Positions 38,714 to 48,104 of a stretch of 64,000 nucleotides of DNA are shown here, one piece after another. Position 1 is the stretch's first letter, and every line of letters begins with the position of its first letter. This DNA comes from Pararhizobium qamdonense (GTDB lineage Bacteria; Pseudomonadota; Alphaproteobacteria; Rhizobiales; Rhizobiaceae). Below the pieces are notes generated by a model. It was not told where the DNA came from and did not search any database. It saw only the letters and a list, made by a program, of their open reading frames with translations. A program made the position numbers and the translations under genes. The stretch covers positions 62,001 through 126,000 of the forward strand of contig NZ_CP119566.1 in the NCBI RefSeq assembly GCF_029277445.1. Reading direction: 5' to 3'.

Positions 38714-39773
38714 AACCGAGCACCTCCACCCGCGCACCGCGAGCCTTTAGAAAATTCTGGACCTGTTCCGGCAGCGCGGCGTCGCGTGTGGGAACGGCTA
38801 TGAAGAACCGCGCCACCGGCTGGTCCTGAATATGATCGATACCGCCGTGAACGAGGCGGAAGGACTGCGGCAGGGCCTGCGACAGATCGGCAAATAGCGC
38901 GCCCTGGGCGGCAGGGCCGGCCATATCGACGCTGAAAATCTGCTCGGCTCCGCCCACCGGCGACAGCCGCGCGGCAATCGCGTCAGGCAATTGCGGCCGG
39001 ATGCCGCTCAGCAGGCTCTGCGTAATCGGCGCCTGCGGATTGGCAAAGACCGACCAGACCTGGCCTTCTTCGACGATACGGCCGGCATCGATGACCGCAA
39101 CGCGATCGGCGACGCTGCGCACCACTTCCATTTCGTGGGTGATCAAGAGGATGGTCAGGCCGAGTTTGCGGTTGATATCCTTCAACAGCGCCAGGATCGA
39201 GCGGGTTGTTTCCGGGTCGAGCGCCGAGGTTGCCTCGTCCGACAGCAAAAGCGCCGGACGCGCGGCAAGGGCGCGGGCGATGCCGACGCGCTGCTTCTGG
39301 CCGCCGGACAGCGACGACGGGTAGGCCTTCGCCTTGTCGGACAGGCCGACGAGCTCCAGCAGTTCGGCGGCGCGCTTCAGGCGCTCGGCCCTGCCCAGGC
39401 CTTCGATCTTCAAAGGCAGCGCCACGTTTTCCTCGACTGTTTTCGCCGACAGAAGATTGAAGTGCTGGAAGATCATGCCGATGCGGCGGCGCAGCGGCTG
39501 CAGCTCCTTTTCGCTCAAACCGGTGATATTGCGGCCTTCGATATGGATTTCACCGCTATCGGCCTGCTCCAGCCCGTTCAGGCACCGGATCAGCGTCGAT
39601 TTGCCGGCGCCACTACGGCCGATAATGCCGAGAATTTCGCCCTTGCGCACCGTCAGCGACACACCGTCCAGAGCGGGTGTCGTGCCGAAGCGGCGCTTGA
39701 CATCCACCAGCCGGACGACCTCACCCGCCTGCGATCGGCCCGCAGCCGCAGGATCGGAAACAACAGAATTCAT
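38694..39773 (-). CDS. metN: Methionine ABC transporter ATP-binding protein
   Basis: A 359-residue ATPase: Walker A GRSGAGKST, Q-loop FQHFNLLSAKTV, signature SLSGGQKQRVGIARAL, Walker B LLLSDEATSALDP and His in LLITHEMEVV. A C-terminal NIL regulatory domain (about 270-355) senses methionine in MetN. ATG at 39773 follows AAGGACAAGG. It is followed directly by metI; metQ lies upstream, separated by 130 bp and a hairpin. Confidence 0.94.
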   Translation of the reverse strand: MNSVVSDPAAAGRSQAGEVVRLVDVKRRFGTTPALDGVSLTVRKGEILGIIGRSGAGKSTLIRCLNGLEQADSGEIHIEGRNITGLSEKELQPLRRRIGMIFQHFNLLSAKTVEENVALPLKIEGLGRAERLKRAAELLELVGLSDKAKAYPSSLSGGQKQRVGIARALAARPALLLSDEATSALDPETTRSILALLKDINRKLGLTILLITHEMEVVRSVADRVAVIDAGRIVEEGQVWSVFANPQAPITQSLLSGIRPQLPDAIAARLSPVGGAEQIFSVDMAGPAAQGALFADLSQALPQSFRLVHGGIDHIQDQPVARFFIAVPTRDAALPEQVQNFLKARGARVEVLGYDANHA

Positions 39774-39831
39774 ACCTTGTCCTTCGTTGTGTTTTCGGCG
39801 TTTGTTTTGCGCATCTCTACAAAACGCCCAA

Positions 39832-39863
39832 GGCGGCCCTGGCAAATGAATGCCAGAACCGCC
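39832..39863 (-). promoter_or_regulatory. Hairpin between metQ and metN
   Basis: GGCGG-CC-CTGGCA pairs with TGCCAG-AA-CCGCC around a 6-base loop (a two-base internal mismatch). It lies 41 bp past the metQ stop, and no U-tract follows. It may set the ratio of binding protein to ATPase. Confidence 0.5.
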
Positions 39864-39903
39864 CGGTTTAGCGTACCCCTTCGCTCAAAGGTACGAAAGT
39901 GGA

Positions 39904-40737
39904 TCAATAGGCGCTGATGCCGGTGCCCTTGTAGACCTTGTCGAATTCGGCCTTGACGGCGTCGTTCTGATAGGCGGAGACCAATGTCTTTACCCAGGCT
40001 TCGTTCTCCGTGCCGGTCTTGACGGCGATGAAGTTGCGGTAAGGGTTGTTATCAACCGGCTCCTGGGCGACGCGGTCGTCCGCAGACAGGCCGCTCTTCA
40101 GCGCCCAATCGGTGTTGACGACGGCGGCATCGAGGTCCTCGATCGCGCGGCCAACGACGCCGGCGTCGAGTTCCTTGATTTCGACCTTCTTCGGATTTTC
40201 AACGATATCGGCGATCGTCGCCAGGATGCCGGTGCCGTCCTTCAGCTTGATGATGCCTTCGTTCTGCAACACGCGCAGCGCACGGCCTTCGTTCGACGGA
40301 TCATTCGGCACGCCGATCACGGCACCTTCCGGCAGCTCAGCGATGGTCTTGAACTTCTTGGTGTAGAGGCCGATCGGCCAGACGCCGGTATAGCCGACAT
40401 TGACGATATGATAGCCGTGCTGCTGGATCTGGTTGTCCAAATAGGGCTGATGCTGGAAGGCGTTGGCATCGACTTCGCCGCGCTCCAGCGCCTCGTTCGG
40501 CTGGGTATAATCGTTGAAAACGACGGTTTCGATGGTCAGGCCCTGCTTTGCGGCCTCCGTCGTGACGACGCGCCAGACATCTTCATCTTCGCCGCTGATG
40601 ATGCCGACCTTGATCGACTTGTCCTGGGCAAAGCTTGCGGACGGCGCGGCAAAGCCAGCGATCGCAGCGGCGGAAACGGCAAGGGCGGTCAGGGCCGCGC
40701 GGCGCGAGAGTGTGTGAAAGATCGTCTTTTTGGTCAT
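39904..40737 (-). CDS. metQ: Methionine-binding periplasmic protein (MetQ/NlpA family)
   Basis: A 277-residue binding protein. The leader (about 1-37, ending SASFA-QD) has an SRRAAL pair but no lipobox Cys, so the mature protein is probably soluble, unlike E. coli lipoprotein MetQ. Family motifs: VGIISGEDEDVWRV, VVFNDYTQPNEAL, DVNAFQH-like DANAFQHQPYLD, VGYTGVWPIGLYTKK, NDPSNEGRALRVLQNEG. It transports methionine or analogues with MetNI. It is transcribed first of the three and preceded by a structured leader. Confidence 0.92.
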   Translation of the reverse strand: MTKKTIFHTLSRRAALTALAVSAAAIAGFAAPSASFAQDKSIKVGIISGEDEDVWRVVTTEAAKQGLTIETVVFNDYTQPNEALERGEVDANAFQHQPYLDNQIQQHGYHIVNVGYTGVWPIGLYTKKFKTIAELPEGAVIGVPNDPSNEGRALRVLQNEGIIKLKDGTGILATIADIVENPKKVEIKELDAGVVGRAIEDLDAAVVNTDWALKSGLSADDRVAQEPVDNNPYRNFIAVKTGTENEAWVKTLVSAYQNDAVKAEFDKVYKGTGISAY

Positions 40738-40759
40738 TGTCAGTCCCGTCCTGTCAGAT

Positions 40760-40827
40760 GAGGCGTTTGCCCCGGTGTGGGATGGTTATCGCAAAATCGG
40801 ATGGCCCGGGCGAAGCACGAACGCCTC
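40760..40827 (-). promoter_or_regulatory. Structured leader upstream of metQ
   Basis: GAGGCGTT (40760-40767) and AACGCCTC (40820-40827) form an 8-bp long-range stem. It encloses a second GC pairing (GCCC with GGGC at 40769-40772/40808-40811). This lies 23 bp upstream of the metQ start codon. It does not match the SAM riboswitch patterns I know. Confidence 0.35.
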
Positions 40828-41005
40828 TTATCGTGTGATGGCCGGAAAAACTCTTGCGGATGTTCCGCCATTTGCGGACACAAATTTCCATAAAATCCGT
40901 AGACTAATGATTCCGGCGGGATTTATTGGTCTCGGAGGTTCAAATAGCTTCCAACACTGAAAAATTGCCTATCAAATGCGCTGCATGTGACTTCAGGAGA
41001 GCAAA

Positions 41006-41434
41006 ATGGCGGAATTAACGACAAAAACCAGACCGACGGGCGCAATCGCTGTTCTCGGCCGGCACGGGTTTCCGCAGGTCACATCCGCGACGGGCGGTGA
41101 AATCCAGATCGTGACCGGTCCCTCGCAGGCGGGCTTCAACCCGATCGACCTTCTCTACGCTTCGCTTTCAGCCTGTCTTGCCATGAGCGCTCGCATCGCC
41201 GCGAGCCAGATGGGCCTGCTCGACCGGGTGAGCGAAATCCGCGCCGATGTCAGCGGCGAAAAGTCCACCGAAGGCCTGTCGCGCGTAGTGAAGTTCAATG
41301 CGGTTTTGACGATCCGGGGAGACTTTCCGGCGGAAGCCCGGCATGCGATCGCGCACGCCGCCGAAGAAGAAATCTGCACGGTCAGCAACACGCTGCGTGG
41401 CGGTGCCGATTTTTCAATGACGGTTCTCGATTGA
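41006..41434 (+). CDS. OsmC-family protein
   Basis: A 142-residue OsmC/YhfA-like protein. The two redox Cys positions are C57 (LSACLAM) and C124 (EEICTVSNTL), as in peroxide-reducing family members. GFNPIDLLYASLSACLA is the typical central helix. ATG at 41006 follows CAGGAGAG. It is divergent from metQ and ends 3 bp from the convergent DUF1349 gene. Likely substrates are organic hydroperoxides. Confidence 0.88.
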   Translation: MAELTTKTRPTGAIAVLGRHGFPQVTSATGGEIQIVTGPSQAGFNPIDLLYASLSACLAMSARIAASQMGLLDRVSEIRADVSGEKSTEGLSRVVKFNAVLTIRGDFPAEARHAIAHAAEEEICTVSNTLRGGADFSMTVLD

Positions 41435-41437
41435 GCT

Positions 41438-42025
41438 TTAGCCGTGGTCCGCATCGTGCAGGGCACGGCTGATCGGCGGGCCGACGGCGGTGCCGCTGAA
41501 CGTCGCCTCGAACCCGCCGCGTTCCGGCGAGCATGCCGTGACCCCGAATACGGCATCGCCCCTGAAGAACGGGCAGAGCCGCGCCATCTGCCAGGGCGCG
41601 TCCCCGCTCAACCGGAACTGAACGCGCACGGCCGCGTCATGGCGCGTCAACCGCACGAAAAGCGGTGCTGATGGGGCCATGTCCGGCAGCGGAATGACCG
41701 ACCAGTCCGACACGCCGCGTGTGACGACAACGCTGAAATGCATCATTCCGTCCGTATATTCTATGCCGCATTTGATCCAGTTGCGCTCGTCGAGGCGCAG
41801 CATGAGACCGGCCTGATCGTAGAGGGTTTCGTAAGCCCCGATGATTGTCGCAGATCCTGTAAAATCGCCGGAGACAGGACGCAGATAGGCGTGGCCGCTG
41901 TCGCGATGGAAGCCGTAGAAGGTTTCCTGCCAGAAATCGGTTTTCGCGTCGGTTTTCAGGGAAAGCTGCCCGGTATCTCCGCTCCAGACAGCCGGCTCGT
42001 TGTGCCAGCGAAATATCTCCGCCAT
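41438..42025 (-). CDS. DUF1349 domain protein
   Basis: A 195-residue beta-sandwich (lectin-like) protein of the DUF1349/YesU type: TDAKTDFWQETFYGFHRDSG (shown in part), YDQAGLMLRLDERNWIKCGIEYTDG and LFVRLTRHDAAVRVQFRLSGD. Members are thought to bind carbohydrates; no catalytic residues are known. There is no signal peptide, so it is cytoplasmic. It is monocistronic. Confidence 0.85.
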   Translation of the reverse strand: MAEIFRWHNEPAVWSGDTGQLSLKTDAKTDFWQETFYGFHRDSGHAYLRPVSGDFTGSATIIGAYETLYDQAGLMLRLDERNWIKCGIEYTDGMMHFSVVVTRGVSDWSVIPLPDMAPSAPLFVRLTRHDAAVRVQFRLSGDAPWQMARLCPFFRGDAVFGVTACSPERGGFEATFSGTAVGPPISRALHDADHG

Positions 42026-42151
42026 GTCTGCTGTTCTCCCGCCTGCCTTGCCTCTTCCGGCGGCAATCTAACCATCAGTGTCCGGCTGGCAAGTGCAGTC
42101 GCAGGCTGGCCTGGCATATCCGGCATTGGCAACATGAGTATGTTTGACTAA

Positions 42152-42173
42152 GGATGCGGCTATATGCGCATCC
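42152..42173 (+). promoter_or_regulatory. Hairpin in the ugd leader
   Basis: GGATGCG and CGCATCC form a 7-bp stem with an 8-base loop, 46 bp before the ugd start codon. It could be a leader structure or the remains of a repeat. Confidence 0.3.
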
Positions 42174-42219
42174 GAGGCTGGGCCGTTATGCGCCGTGCGA
42201 TGTGTTTTTGGAGTTTGCC

Positions 42220-43527
42220 ATGAAAATCACGATGATCGGTGCAGGATATGTCGGACTGGTCTCGGGCGTGTGTTTTGCCGATTTCGGTCATGACGTTGTC
42301 TGCATCGACAAGGACGCCAGCAAGATCGAAGCGCTGCTGGCCGGCCGCATCCCGATCTTCGAGCCGGGCCTTGAGCAACTGGTGGCCGACAATGTCAAGG
42401 ACGGGCGGCTGAGTTTTACCACCGATCTGGCAACCAGCGTTGCGCAGAGCGATGTGATCTTCTTTGCGGTGGGCACGCCATCGCGGCGCGGCGATGGCCA
42501 TGCGGACCTCTCCTATGTCTATGATGCCGCCCGCGAGATCGCCGCGCATGTGACGGGCTTTACCGTTGTTGTCACCAAGTCCACCGTTCCGGTCGGCACC
42601 GGCGACGAGGTCGAGCGGATCATGCGCGAGACCAATCCGGATGCCGATATTGCCGTGGTGTCCAATCCGGAATTCCTGCGCGAGGGTGCTGCCATCGACG
42701 ATTTCAAGCGGCCCGACCGCATCGTTATCGGCCTTGATGACGAGCGCGCCCGGGGCGTGATGACCGAAGTCTACCGGCCGCTCTATCTCAATCAGTCGCC
42801 GCTACTCTTTACCACCCGGCGCACCTCCGAGCTGATCAAATATGCCGGCAACGCGTTTCTCGCGATGAAGATCACCTTCATCAACGAGATGGCGGACCTG
42901 TGCGAAAAGGTCGGTGCCAATGTGCAGGAGGTCGCACGCGGTATCGGTCTCGACGGCCGTATCGGCGGCAAGTTCCTGCATGCCGGTCCAGGCTATGGCG
43001 GCTCGTGTTTTCCCAAGGATACGCTGGCACTGGTCAAAACAGCGCAGGACCATGACAGCCCGGTGCGCCTGATCGAGACCGTGGTATCCGTCAACGACAA
43101 CCGCAAGCGCGCCATGGGCCGCAAGGTGATTGCGGCTGCCGGCGGCGACGTGCGCGGCAAGAAGGTCGCGGTGCTTGGCCTCACCTTCAAGCCGAACACC
43201 GACGACATGCGCGACAGCCCGGCCATTGCTGTCATCCAGGCGCTGACCGACGCTGGGGCCATCGTCACCGGCTATGATCCCGAAGGCATGGAAAACGCTA
43301 CGAAGGTGATCGACGGCATCGCCTATGCCGACAATCCCTACAAGGCCGCCGAAGGGGCGGATGCATTGGTGATCGTCACCGAATGGAACGAGTTCCGCGC
43401 GCTCAATCTCGTCCGCCTGAAGGCCTTGATGACCACGCCGATCCTCGTTGATCTCCGCAATATCTATCAGGCCGGCGAGGTCACCAAACACGGGTTTGCC
43501 TATACAAGCATCGGCCGCCCGGACTAG
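42220..43527 (+). CDS. ugd: UDP-glucose 6-dehydrogenase
   Basis: A 435-residue enzyme (RkpK in rhizobia) that makes UDP-glucuronate. NAD motif GAGYVGL at 7-13, FAVGTPSRRGDGHAD, STVPVGTGD and the catalytic Cys263 in GYGGSCFPKD are all present, and GLTFKPNTDD is the C-domain signature. ATG at 42220 has TTGGAG upstream; a frame from 42154 adds a non-family extension. With the epimerase downstream it supplies uronic acids for surface polysaccharides. Confidence 0.95.
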   Translation: MKITMIGAGYVGLVSGVCFADFGHDVVCIDKDASKIEALLAGRIPIFEPGLEQLVADNVKDGRLSFTTDLATSVAQSDVIFFAVGTPSRRGDGHADLSYVYDAAREIAAHVTGFTVVVTKSTVPVGTGDEVERIMRETNPDADIAVVSNPEFLREGAAIDDFKRPDRIVIGLDDERARGVMTEVYRPLYLNQSPLLFTTRRTSELIKYAGNAFLAMKITFINEMADLCEKVGANVQEVARGIGLDGRIGGKFLHAGPGYGGSCFPKDTLALVKTAQDHDSPVRLIETVVSVNDNRKRAMGRKVIAAAGGDVRGKKVAVLGLTFKPNTDDMRDSPAIAVIQALTDAGAIVTGYDPEGMENATKVIDGIAYADNPYKAAEGADALVIVTEWNEFRALNLVRLKALMTTPILVDLRNIYQAGEVTKHGFAYTSIGRPD

Positions 43528-43578
43528 GCGGCGGGGGGGATATCGATCCACGGCGGACACGACCAGCAAGGAGCCGGC

Positions 43579-44610
43579 ATGCGCTATCTGATCACGGGAA
43601 CGGCAGGGTTCATCGGGTTCCACCTGGCCAAGCGGCTGCTGGACGATGGCCATTTCGTGACCGGTTTCGATGGCATGACGCCCTATTATGATGTGCGCCT
43701 GAAGGAACGGCGCCATGCGATCCTCGCCCGGTCCAACGGCTTCCGGCCGGTGATCGGCATGCTGGAAGACAGGGATGCGCTGGAACGGGCAGCCGAAATG
43801 GGCGAGCCCGACATCATCGTTCATCTGGCGGCGCAGGCGGGCGTGCGCTACAGCCTGGAAAACCCTAAGGCTTATGTCGATTCCAATCTGATCGGCACCT
43901 GGAACATGCTGGAACTGGCCAAGGCCGTGCAGCCCAGGCATCTGCTCTTGGCCTCCACCTCCTCGATCTATGGCGCCAACGATAAAATCCCGTTTGCCGA
44001 GACCGACCGGGCCGACGAGCCGATGACGCTCTATGCGGCCACCAAGAAGTCCGGCGAGCTGATGGCGCACAGCTATGCGCATCTTTACGGCGTGCCGACG
44101 ACGGCGTTCCGGTTCTTCACCGTCTACGGCCCCTGGGGCCGTCCGGACATGGCGTTGTTCAAATTCGTCGATTGCATCCTCAACGGCCGGCCGATCGAGA
44201 TTTATGGCGAGGGCCGGATGAGCCGCGATTTCACCTATATCGACGACCTCGTCGAGGGCATTGTCCGGCTGATGGACGTTGCTCCGGCGCAGGACAATCG
44301 TGTCGAGGCGATCGATACGCTGTCGCATCATGCGCCGTTTCGCATCGTCAATGTCGGCGGCGGGCAGCCGGTCGCGCTGATGCATTTCGTCGAAACGGTC
44401 GAGGCCGCCGTCGGGCGTCCGGCGATCCGCACCATGCTGCCGATGCAGCAGGGCGATGTTCCCAGAACCTTTGCATCACCCGATCTTCTCCACAGCCTGA
44501 CCGGCTTCACGCCGTCGATTTCGGTGGAAGAGGGCGTGCGCCGCTTCGTCGCGTGGTATCGCGCCGAGATGGTGGCGGCGGAGGCGCCTGATGATCCGCG
44601 GCATCCTTGA
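43579..44610 (+). CDS. lpsL: UDP-glucuronate 4-epimerase (LpsL-like)
   Basis: A 343-residue extended SDR epimerase: [11 protein letters not shown] at the N-terminus, [20 protein letters not shown] and YAATKKSGE (catalytic Tyr and Lys), and the [16 protein letters not shown] region characteristic of UDP-GlcA 4-epimerases. It turns the ugd product into UDP-galacturonate for LPS. ATG at 43579 follows AAGGAG. Its last 20 bp overlap the phosphatase gene, suggesting translational coupling. Confidence 0.92.
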   Translation: MRYLITGTAGFIGFHLAKRLLDDGHFVTGFDGMTPYYDVRLKERRHAILARSNGFRPVIGMLEDRDALERAAEMGEPDIIVHLAAQAGVRYSLENPKAYVDSNLIGTWNMLELAKAVQPRHLLLASTSSIYGANDKIPFAETDRADEPMTLYAATKKSGELMAHSYAHLYGVPTTAFRFFTVYGPWGRPDMALFKFVDCILNGRPIEIYGEGRMSRDFTYIDDLVEGIVRLMDVAPAQDNRVEAIDTLSHHAPFRIVNVGGGQPVALMHFVETVEAAVGRPAIRTMLPMQQGDVPRTFASPDLLHSLTGFTPSISVEEGVRRFVAWYRAEMVAAEAPDDPRHP

Positions 44611-45367
44611 TTTCCTGCGCAGCCGCGCTGCGGCATCGCCGCCGGAACAAAGGCGGAAGCTTTTGTTCGACAGGGCGCCGGACCATATCTATGCCGTCGG
44701 CGACGTGCACGGCTATGACGATACGCTGGGTCGGCTGGAAGAGCTGATCGTTGCGGATGGCGCGAGACGCAACGGGGTGAAATGGCTGGTCATGCTCGGC
44801 GATTACGTCGATCGCGGACCGAAATCATCCGCCGTGCTGACCCGGCTGACCACGCGGCCTCTTGCGGGTATCCGCCGCATCTGCCTTTCCGGCAATCATG
44901 AGGCTGTGATGCTTGATTTTCTCGGCAATCCCTCGGCGGACCATCACTGGCTGCGCCTGGGCGGGATGGAGACGCTGCGTTCCTATGGGCTGAACAGGCT
45001 GCCAACCGGCCGGGCCGAGCAAAAAACTCTGCTGGAAACCCTTATTCCCGCCAGCCATGTCGCGTTCCTGACATCGCTGCCATCGTTGCTGCAAGTGCCC
45101 GGCTATTGTTTTGTCCATGCGGGCCTGAAGAAGGGCGTGGCACTGACAGAGCAGAAGGATGCGGACCTTTTGTGGATCAGGCCGGGGGCCGCAGACCATC
45201 AACAGGCGGCCAACGGCTTCGTTACTGTGCATGGCCATACGCCGGCGGCACGGGTCGAGATCGGTCCTTCGCGCATCAATATCGATACGGGCATCTACAG
45301 GAGCGGCATCCTGTCGGCCGTGCGGCTATCACACGGCGAACCGCCCAGTATCATCCAGAGCCGTTAG
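44591..45367 (+). CDS. Metallophosphoesterase (PPP-type serine/threonine phosphatase)
   Basis: A 258-residue phosphatase with all PPP metal motifs: [19 protein letters not shown], a His in FVHAG and HGHTP. Length fits bacterial PrpA/ApaH-like single-domain enzymes. It may act on phosphoproteins or dinucleotides. It overlaps lpsL by 20 bp and its stop overlaps the convergent FAH gene by 4 bp, so it is probably cotranscribed with ugd-lpsL. Confidence 0.88.
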   Translation: MIRGILDFLRSRAAASPPEQRRKLLFDRAPDHIYAVGDVHGYDDTLGRLEELIVADGARRNGVKWLVMLGDYVDRGPKSSAVLTRLTTRPLAGIRRICLSGNHEAVMLDFLGNPSADHHWLRLGGMETLRSYGLNRLPTGRAEQKTLLETLIPASHVAFLTSLPSLLQVPGYCFVHAGLKKGVALTEQKDADLLWIRPGAADHQQAANGFVTVHGHTPAARVEIGPSRINIDTGIYRSGILSAVRLSHGEPPSIIQSR

Positions 45368-46521
45368 AGCAGCCCACGGGCCGCAAGGTTGCGCATCAAT
45401 GCCGATGGGCCGAACGTCCAGGGCGGGCATTCGGTCGAGAGGCGTACCGTGTTGGTCAGCGATCCCAATTCGGCATTTGCGATCGTCACGACATCGCCGA
45501 GCTTGTGGGTGAAGCCCTGGCCCGGCGCATCGCGATCCTCGACCGGCGCAAACAGGGTTCCCATGAACAGCATGAAACCATCGGGATATTGATGATGGCG
45601 GCCAATCGTCTGGGCAACCAGATCGAGCGGATCGCGGCTGATCTCCCGCATCGTGCTTGCCCCTTTCAAGACGAAACCATCGGGGCCGCTGATGGTCAAC
45701 GACAGATCGGCGCTGCGCACATCGTCGATCGAATAGGTATCGTCGAACAGGCGGATGAACGGGCCGATGGCGGAGGAGGCATTGTTGTCCTTGGCCTTGC
45801 CGAGCAGCAGCGCCGAGCGGCCCTCGACATCGCGCAGGTTGACGTCATTGCCGAGCGTTGCCCCCTTGACGCGGCCCTGGCTATCGACGGCCAGCACGAT
45901 CTCCGGCTCGGGATTGTTCCATTTCGAAATCGGATGCAGCCCGACCGAGGCACCCCAGCCGACCGAGGCCAGGACCTGCGCCTTGGAAAACACCTCCGCA
46001 TCCGGGCCGATGCCGACTTCCAGATATTGCGACCAGACGCCGACCTCGATCAGCGCCGCCTTCACCTTGGCCGCTTCCGGCGACCCGGCCTTCAGGTCGC
46101 GCAGGCTGTCGCCGATAATCCCGGTGACGCGTGCGCGCATCGCTTCGGCCAGAGCCGGGTTTCCCGCAGCCTTTTCCTCGATCACGCGCTCGATCATCGA
46201 CCGGGCGAAGGTGACGCCGCAGGCCTTGACCGCCTGCAGGTCGCACGGCGCTAGCAGATGCATGATCGAGAGATCGCCAGCAGCCTCGACTGAGGCGGCC
46301 GTGATGGCCTCAACGGTGGACAGACGCTCGCCTGACGTTCCGGCCAGAAATGCAATGGGGTCGTCGAGCTCCAGGAGATCGCGCATCGTCGGCACCTCTT
46401 TCGAGGTGATATCGATGAGATCGCCGCCGCGCAGGACCACCAGCGCCGGACCCGCCACATCAGGGCGCCAGACGCGCCCGACAAAGGTTCCTGTTTCAAA
46501 TGCCGCGTTGAGCGATGTCAT
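45364..46521 (-). CDS. Fumarylacetoacetate hydrolase (FAH) family protein
   Basis: A 385-residue protein. The FAH fold is seen in the C-terminal half: VGIGPDAEVFSK, WNNPEPEIVLAVDSQGRV (acidic metal ligands), LGNDVNLRDVEGRSALLLG (shown in part) and MLFMGTLFAP. The long N-terminal domain is as in sugar-acid (2-keto-3-deoxy-pentonate) dehydratases of this family. The reaction is unproven. ATG at 46521 has GGGGAGG upstream; ATG 46536 would include that ribosome site. Confidence 0.85.
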   Translation of the reverse strand: MTSLNAAFETGTFVGRVWRPDVAGPALVVLRGGDLIDITSKEVPTMRDLLELDDPIAFLAGTSGERLSTVEAITAASVEAAGDLSIMHLLAPCDLQAVKACGVTFARSMIERVIEEKAAGNPALAEAMRARVTGIIGDSLRDLKAGSPEAAKVKAALIEVGVWSQYLEVGIGPDAEVFSKAQVLASVGWGASVGLHPISKWNNPEPEIVLAVDSQGRVKGATLGNDVNLRDVEGRSALLLGKAKDNNASSAIGPFIRLFDDTYSIDDVRSADLSLTISGPDGFVLKGASTMREISRDPLDLVAQTIGRHHQYPDGFMLFMGTLFAPVEDRDAPGQGFTHKLGDVVTIANAELGSLTNTVRLSTECPPWTFGPSALMRNLAARGLL

Positions 46522-46773
46522 GCCAAGCCTCCCCATTCCCTGTCAGGCCGCAAGATACAAGCCGCCGGATCATGGACAAGGGTCGAAATGGAAAAACAAC
46601 TCCGCCTGCAGGGAATGAATATGCCGAAACGTCCGTAATACCCCAAAGACGGTTCACCACGACCCGGGATCACTCTATTTAATTTTCCTAATTTTCTGAT
46701 AGCACCTGTTTCAGCGAATAAGCGTGCCGATCCAACCGTTAAGGGGATGGGCATCAGCAGGGGGACGAGGGGC

Positions 46774-47958
46774 ATGAGCTTTACGGAAACAACTACAAGA
46801 TCGTGGTTTTCAAAACTGAAAAGCGGTCTCGCCGGGCTGGTGATCGGCCCGATCCTGGTGATCGGAATGATCTGGCTGTTGTCCTGGAACGAGGGCCGTT
46901 CCGTCCAGACCTACCGCGCGCTGGTGGAAGGTGCCGGCATCGTCGTTTCGATCGACAGCGGCGCCGTCGATACAGCCAATGAAGGCAAGCTCGTGCATGT
47001 ATCCGGCCCGGTCAAACCCGACGGCATACCGGAAGATCCGATGCTGGGCGTTTCGGCTGACGGTGCTGCCGGGCTCAACCGGCAGGTGGAGATGTACCAG
47101 TGGATTGAAGACAGCAAGAGCGAAACCCAAAAGACGCTCGGCGGCGGCGAAGAAACAGTGACCACCTATAGCTACAAGAAGGAATGGCGCCCCCGCCCGG
47201 TCGATTCCTCCGATTTCAAGCAGAGCGGCCAGCACCAGAACCCCGACATGCCGATCGAGGGCGACCGCTTCACCGTGGCGACGGCGACGCTCGGCGCCTT
47301 CACGGTGGACGGCAAGGCCGTCGCCAATCTCGGCACGGAAACGCCGGTCAAGCTTACACCCGATGTCGTCGGAAAGGTCACGGCTGCGATCGGCTCCGGC
47401 AAGCCGGTCAATGCCAATGGCACAACGATCTATGTCTCGCAGAACCGTCAGAACCCGGCCATCGGCGATCTGCGCATCAGCTTCAGCCGCGAAGATATTG
47501 CCGAAGCCAGCTTCATCGGTGCGCAGAAAGGTGCGGGGATCACCGGCTACAAGGCCACGAATGGCCGCGACCTGTTCCTGAGCGCCGCAGGACAGGTCGA
47601 TGCGCCGCAGATGTTCGATGCGGCCCAGAGCGAGAATACGCTGATCACCTGGCTCATTCGCGGCGGCGGCTTACTCGGCATGTTTATCGGCTTTGCCATG
47701 ATGCTGTCGATCCTTGGCATCATCGCCGATGTCGTTCCGTTTGTGGGCTCGATCGTCGGCTTCGGCACCTCGGTCATTGCCGTTATTCTGACGCTGATCC
47801 TTGGCCCCCTGGTCATCGCCATCGCCTGGATTGCCTACCGGCCGGTGCTCGCCATCGCCATCATCGCCGCAGGCATATTGCTTGCTGGCGGCCTGATCTA
47901 TCTGCGGCGCAACAGGACAGGCGCAGCAGCGGCACCGACGAGGCTCGGCCGGGCCTGA
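46774..47958 (+). CDS. TMEM43-family membrane protein
   Basis: A 394-residue protein: one membrane segment near the N-terminus (about 22-44, GLAGLVIGPILVIGMIWLLSW), a large soluble domain (about 50-290) with EGKLVHVSGPV and EMYQWIEDSKSE (the LYQW-like motif of TMEM43/LUMA proteins), then three to four C-terminal hydrophobic segments (300-385). Function is unknown in bacteria. ATG at 46774 follows GACGAGGGG. It is monocistronic, with a terminator. Confidence 0.88.
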   Translation: MSFTETTTRSWFSKLKSGLAGLVIGPILVIGMIWLLSWNEGRSVQTYRALVEGAGIVVSIDSGAVDTANEGKLVHVSGPVKPDGIPEDPMLGVSADGAAGLNRQVEMYQWIEDSKSETQKTLGGGEETVTTYSYKKEWRPRPVDSSDFKQSGQHQNPDMPIEGDRFTVATATLGAFTVDGKAVANLGTETPVKLTPDVVGKVTAAIGSGKPVNANGTTIYVSQNRQNPAIGDLRISFSREDIAEASFIGAQKGAGITGYKATNGRDLFLSAAGQVDAPQMFDAAQSENTLITWLIRGGGLLGMFIGFAMMLSILGIIADVVPFVGSIVGFGTSVIAVILTLILGPLVIAIAWIAYRPVLAIAIIAAGILLAGGLIYLRRNRTGAAAAPTRLGRA

Positions 47959-47983
47959 GGCCTGCCCGCCGGTCATAAGGTCT

Positions 47984-48013
47984 CGGGGCGGATAATCTGC
48001 CCCGGCCTTTTCT
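47984..48013 (+). terminator. Rho-independent terminator after the TMEM43 gene
   Basis: CGGGGC and GCCCCG pair around a 9-base loop and are followed within a few bases by CCTTTTCT. Confidence 0.7.
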
Positions 48014-48104
48014 ATCCCTATCTGGCCATATTGGCCAACATTGCGTCAGGCTGCTAGGCTCGCTTCGCAAACAATTCCCCCTGGAAGAGACGGTAGCAGA
48101 CCTC

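Noticed and set aside
40738..41005. SAM-II riboswitch upstream of metQ
   Set aside because: The conserved SAM-II pseudoknot sequences are not recognisable; only generic stems are seen, so it was listed as an unassigned structured leader.
42802..44385. A 527-codon frame antisense to ugd and lpsL
   Set aside because: It spans two clear genes on the other strand and shows no family features.
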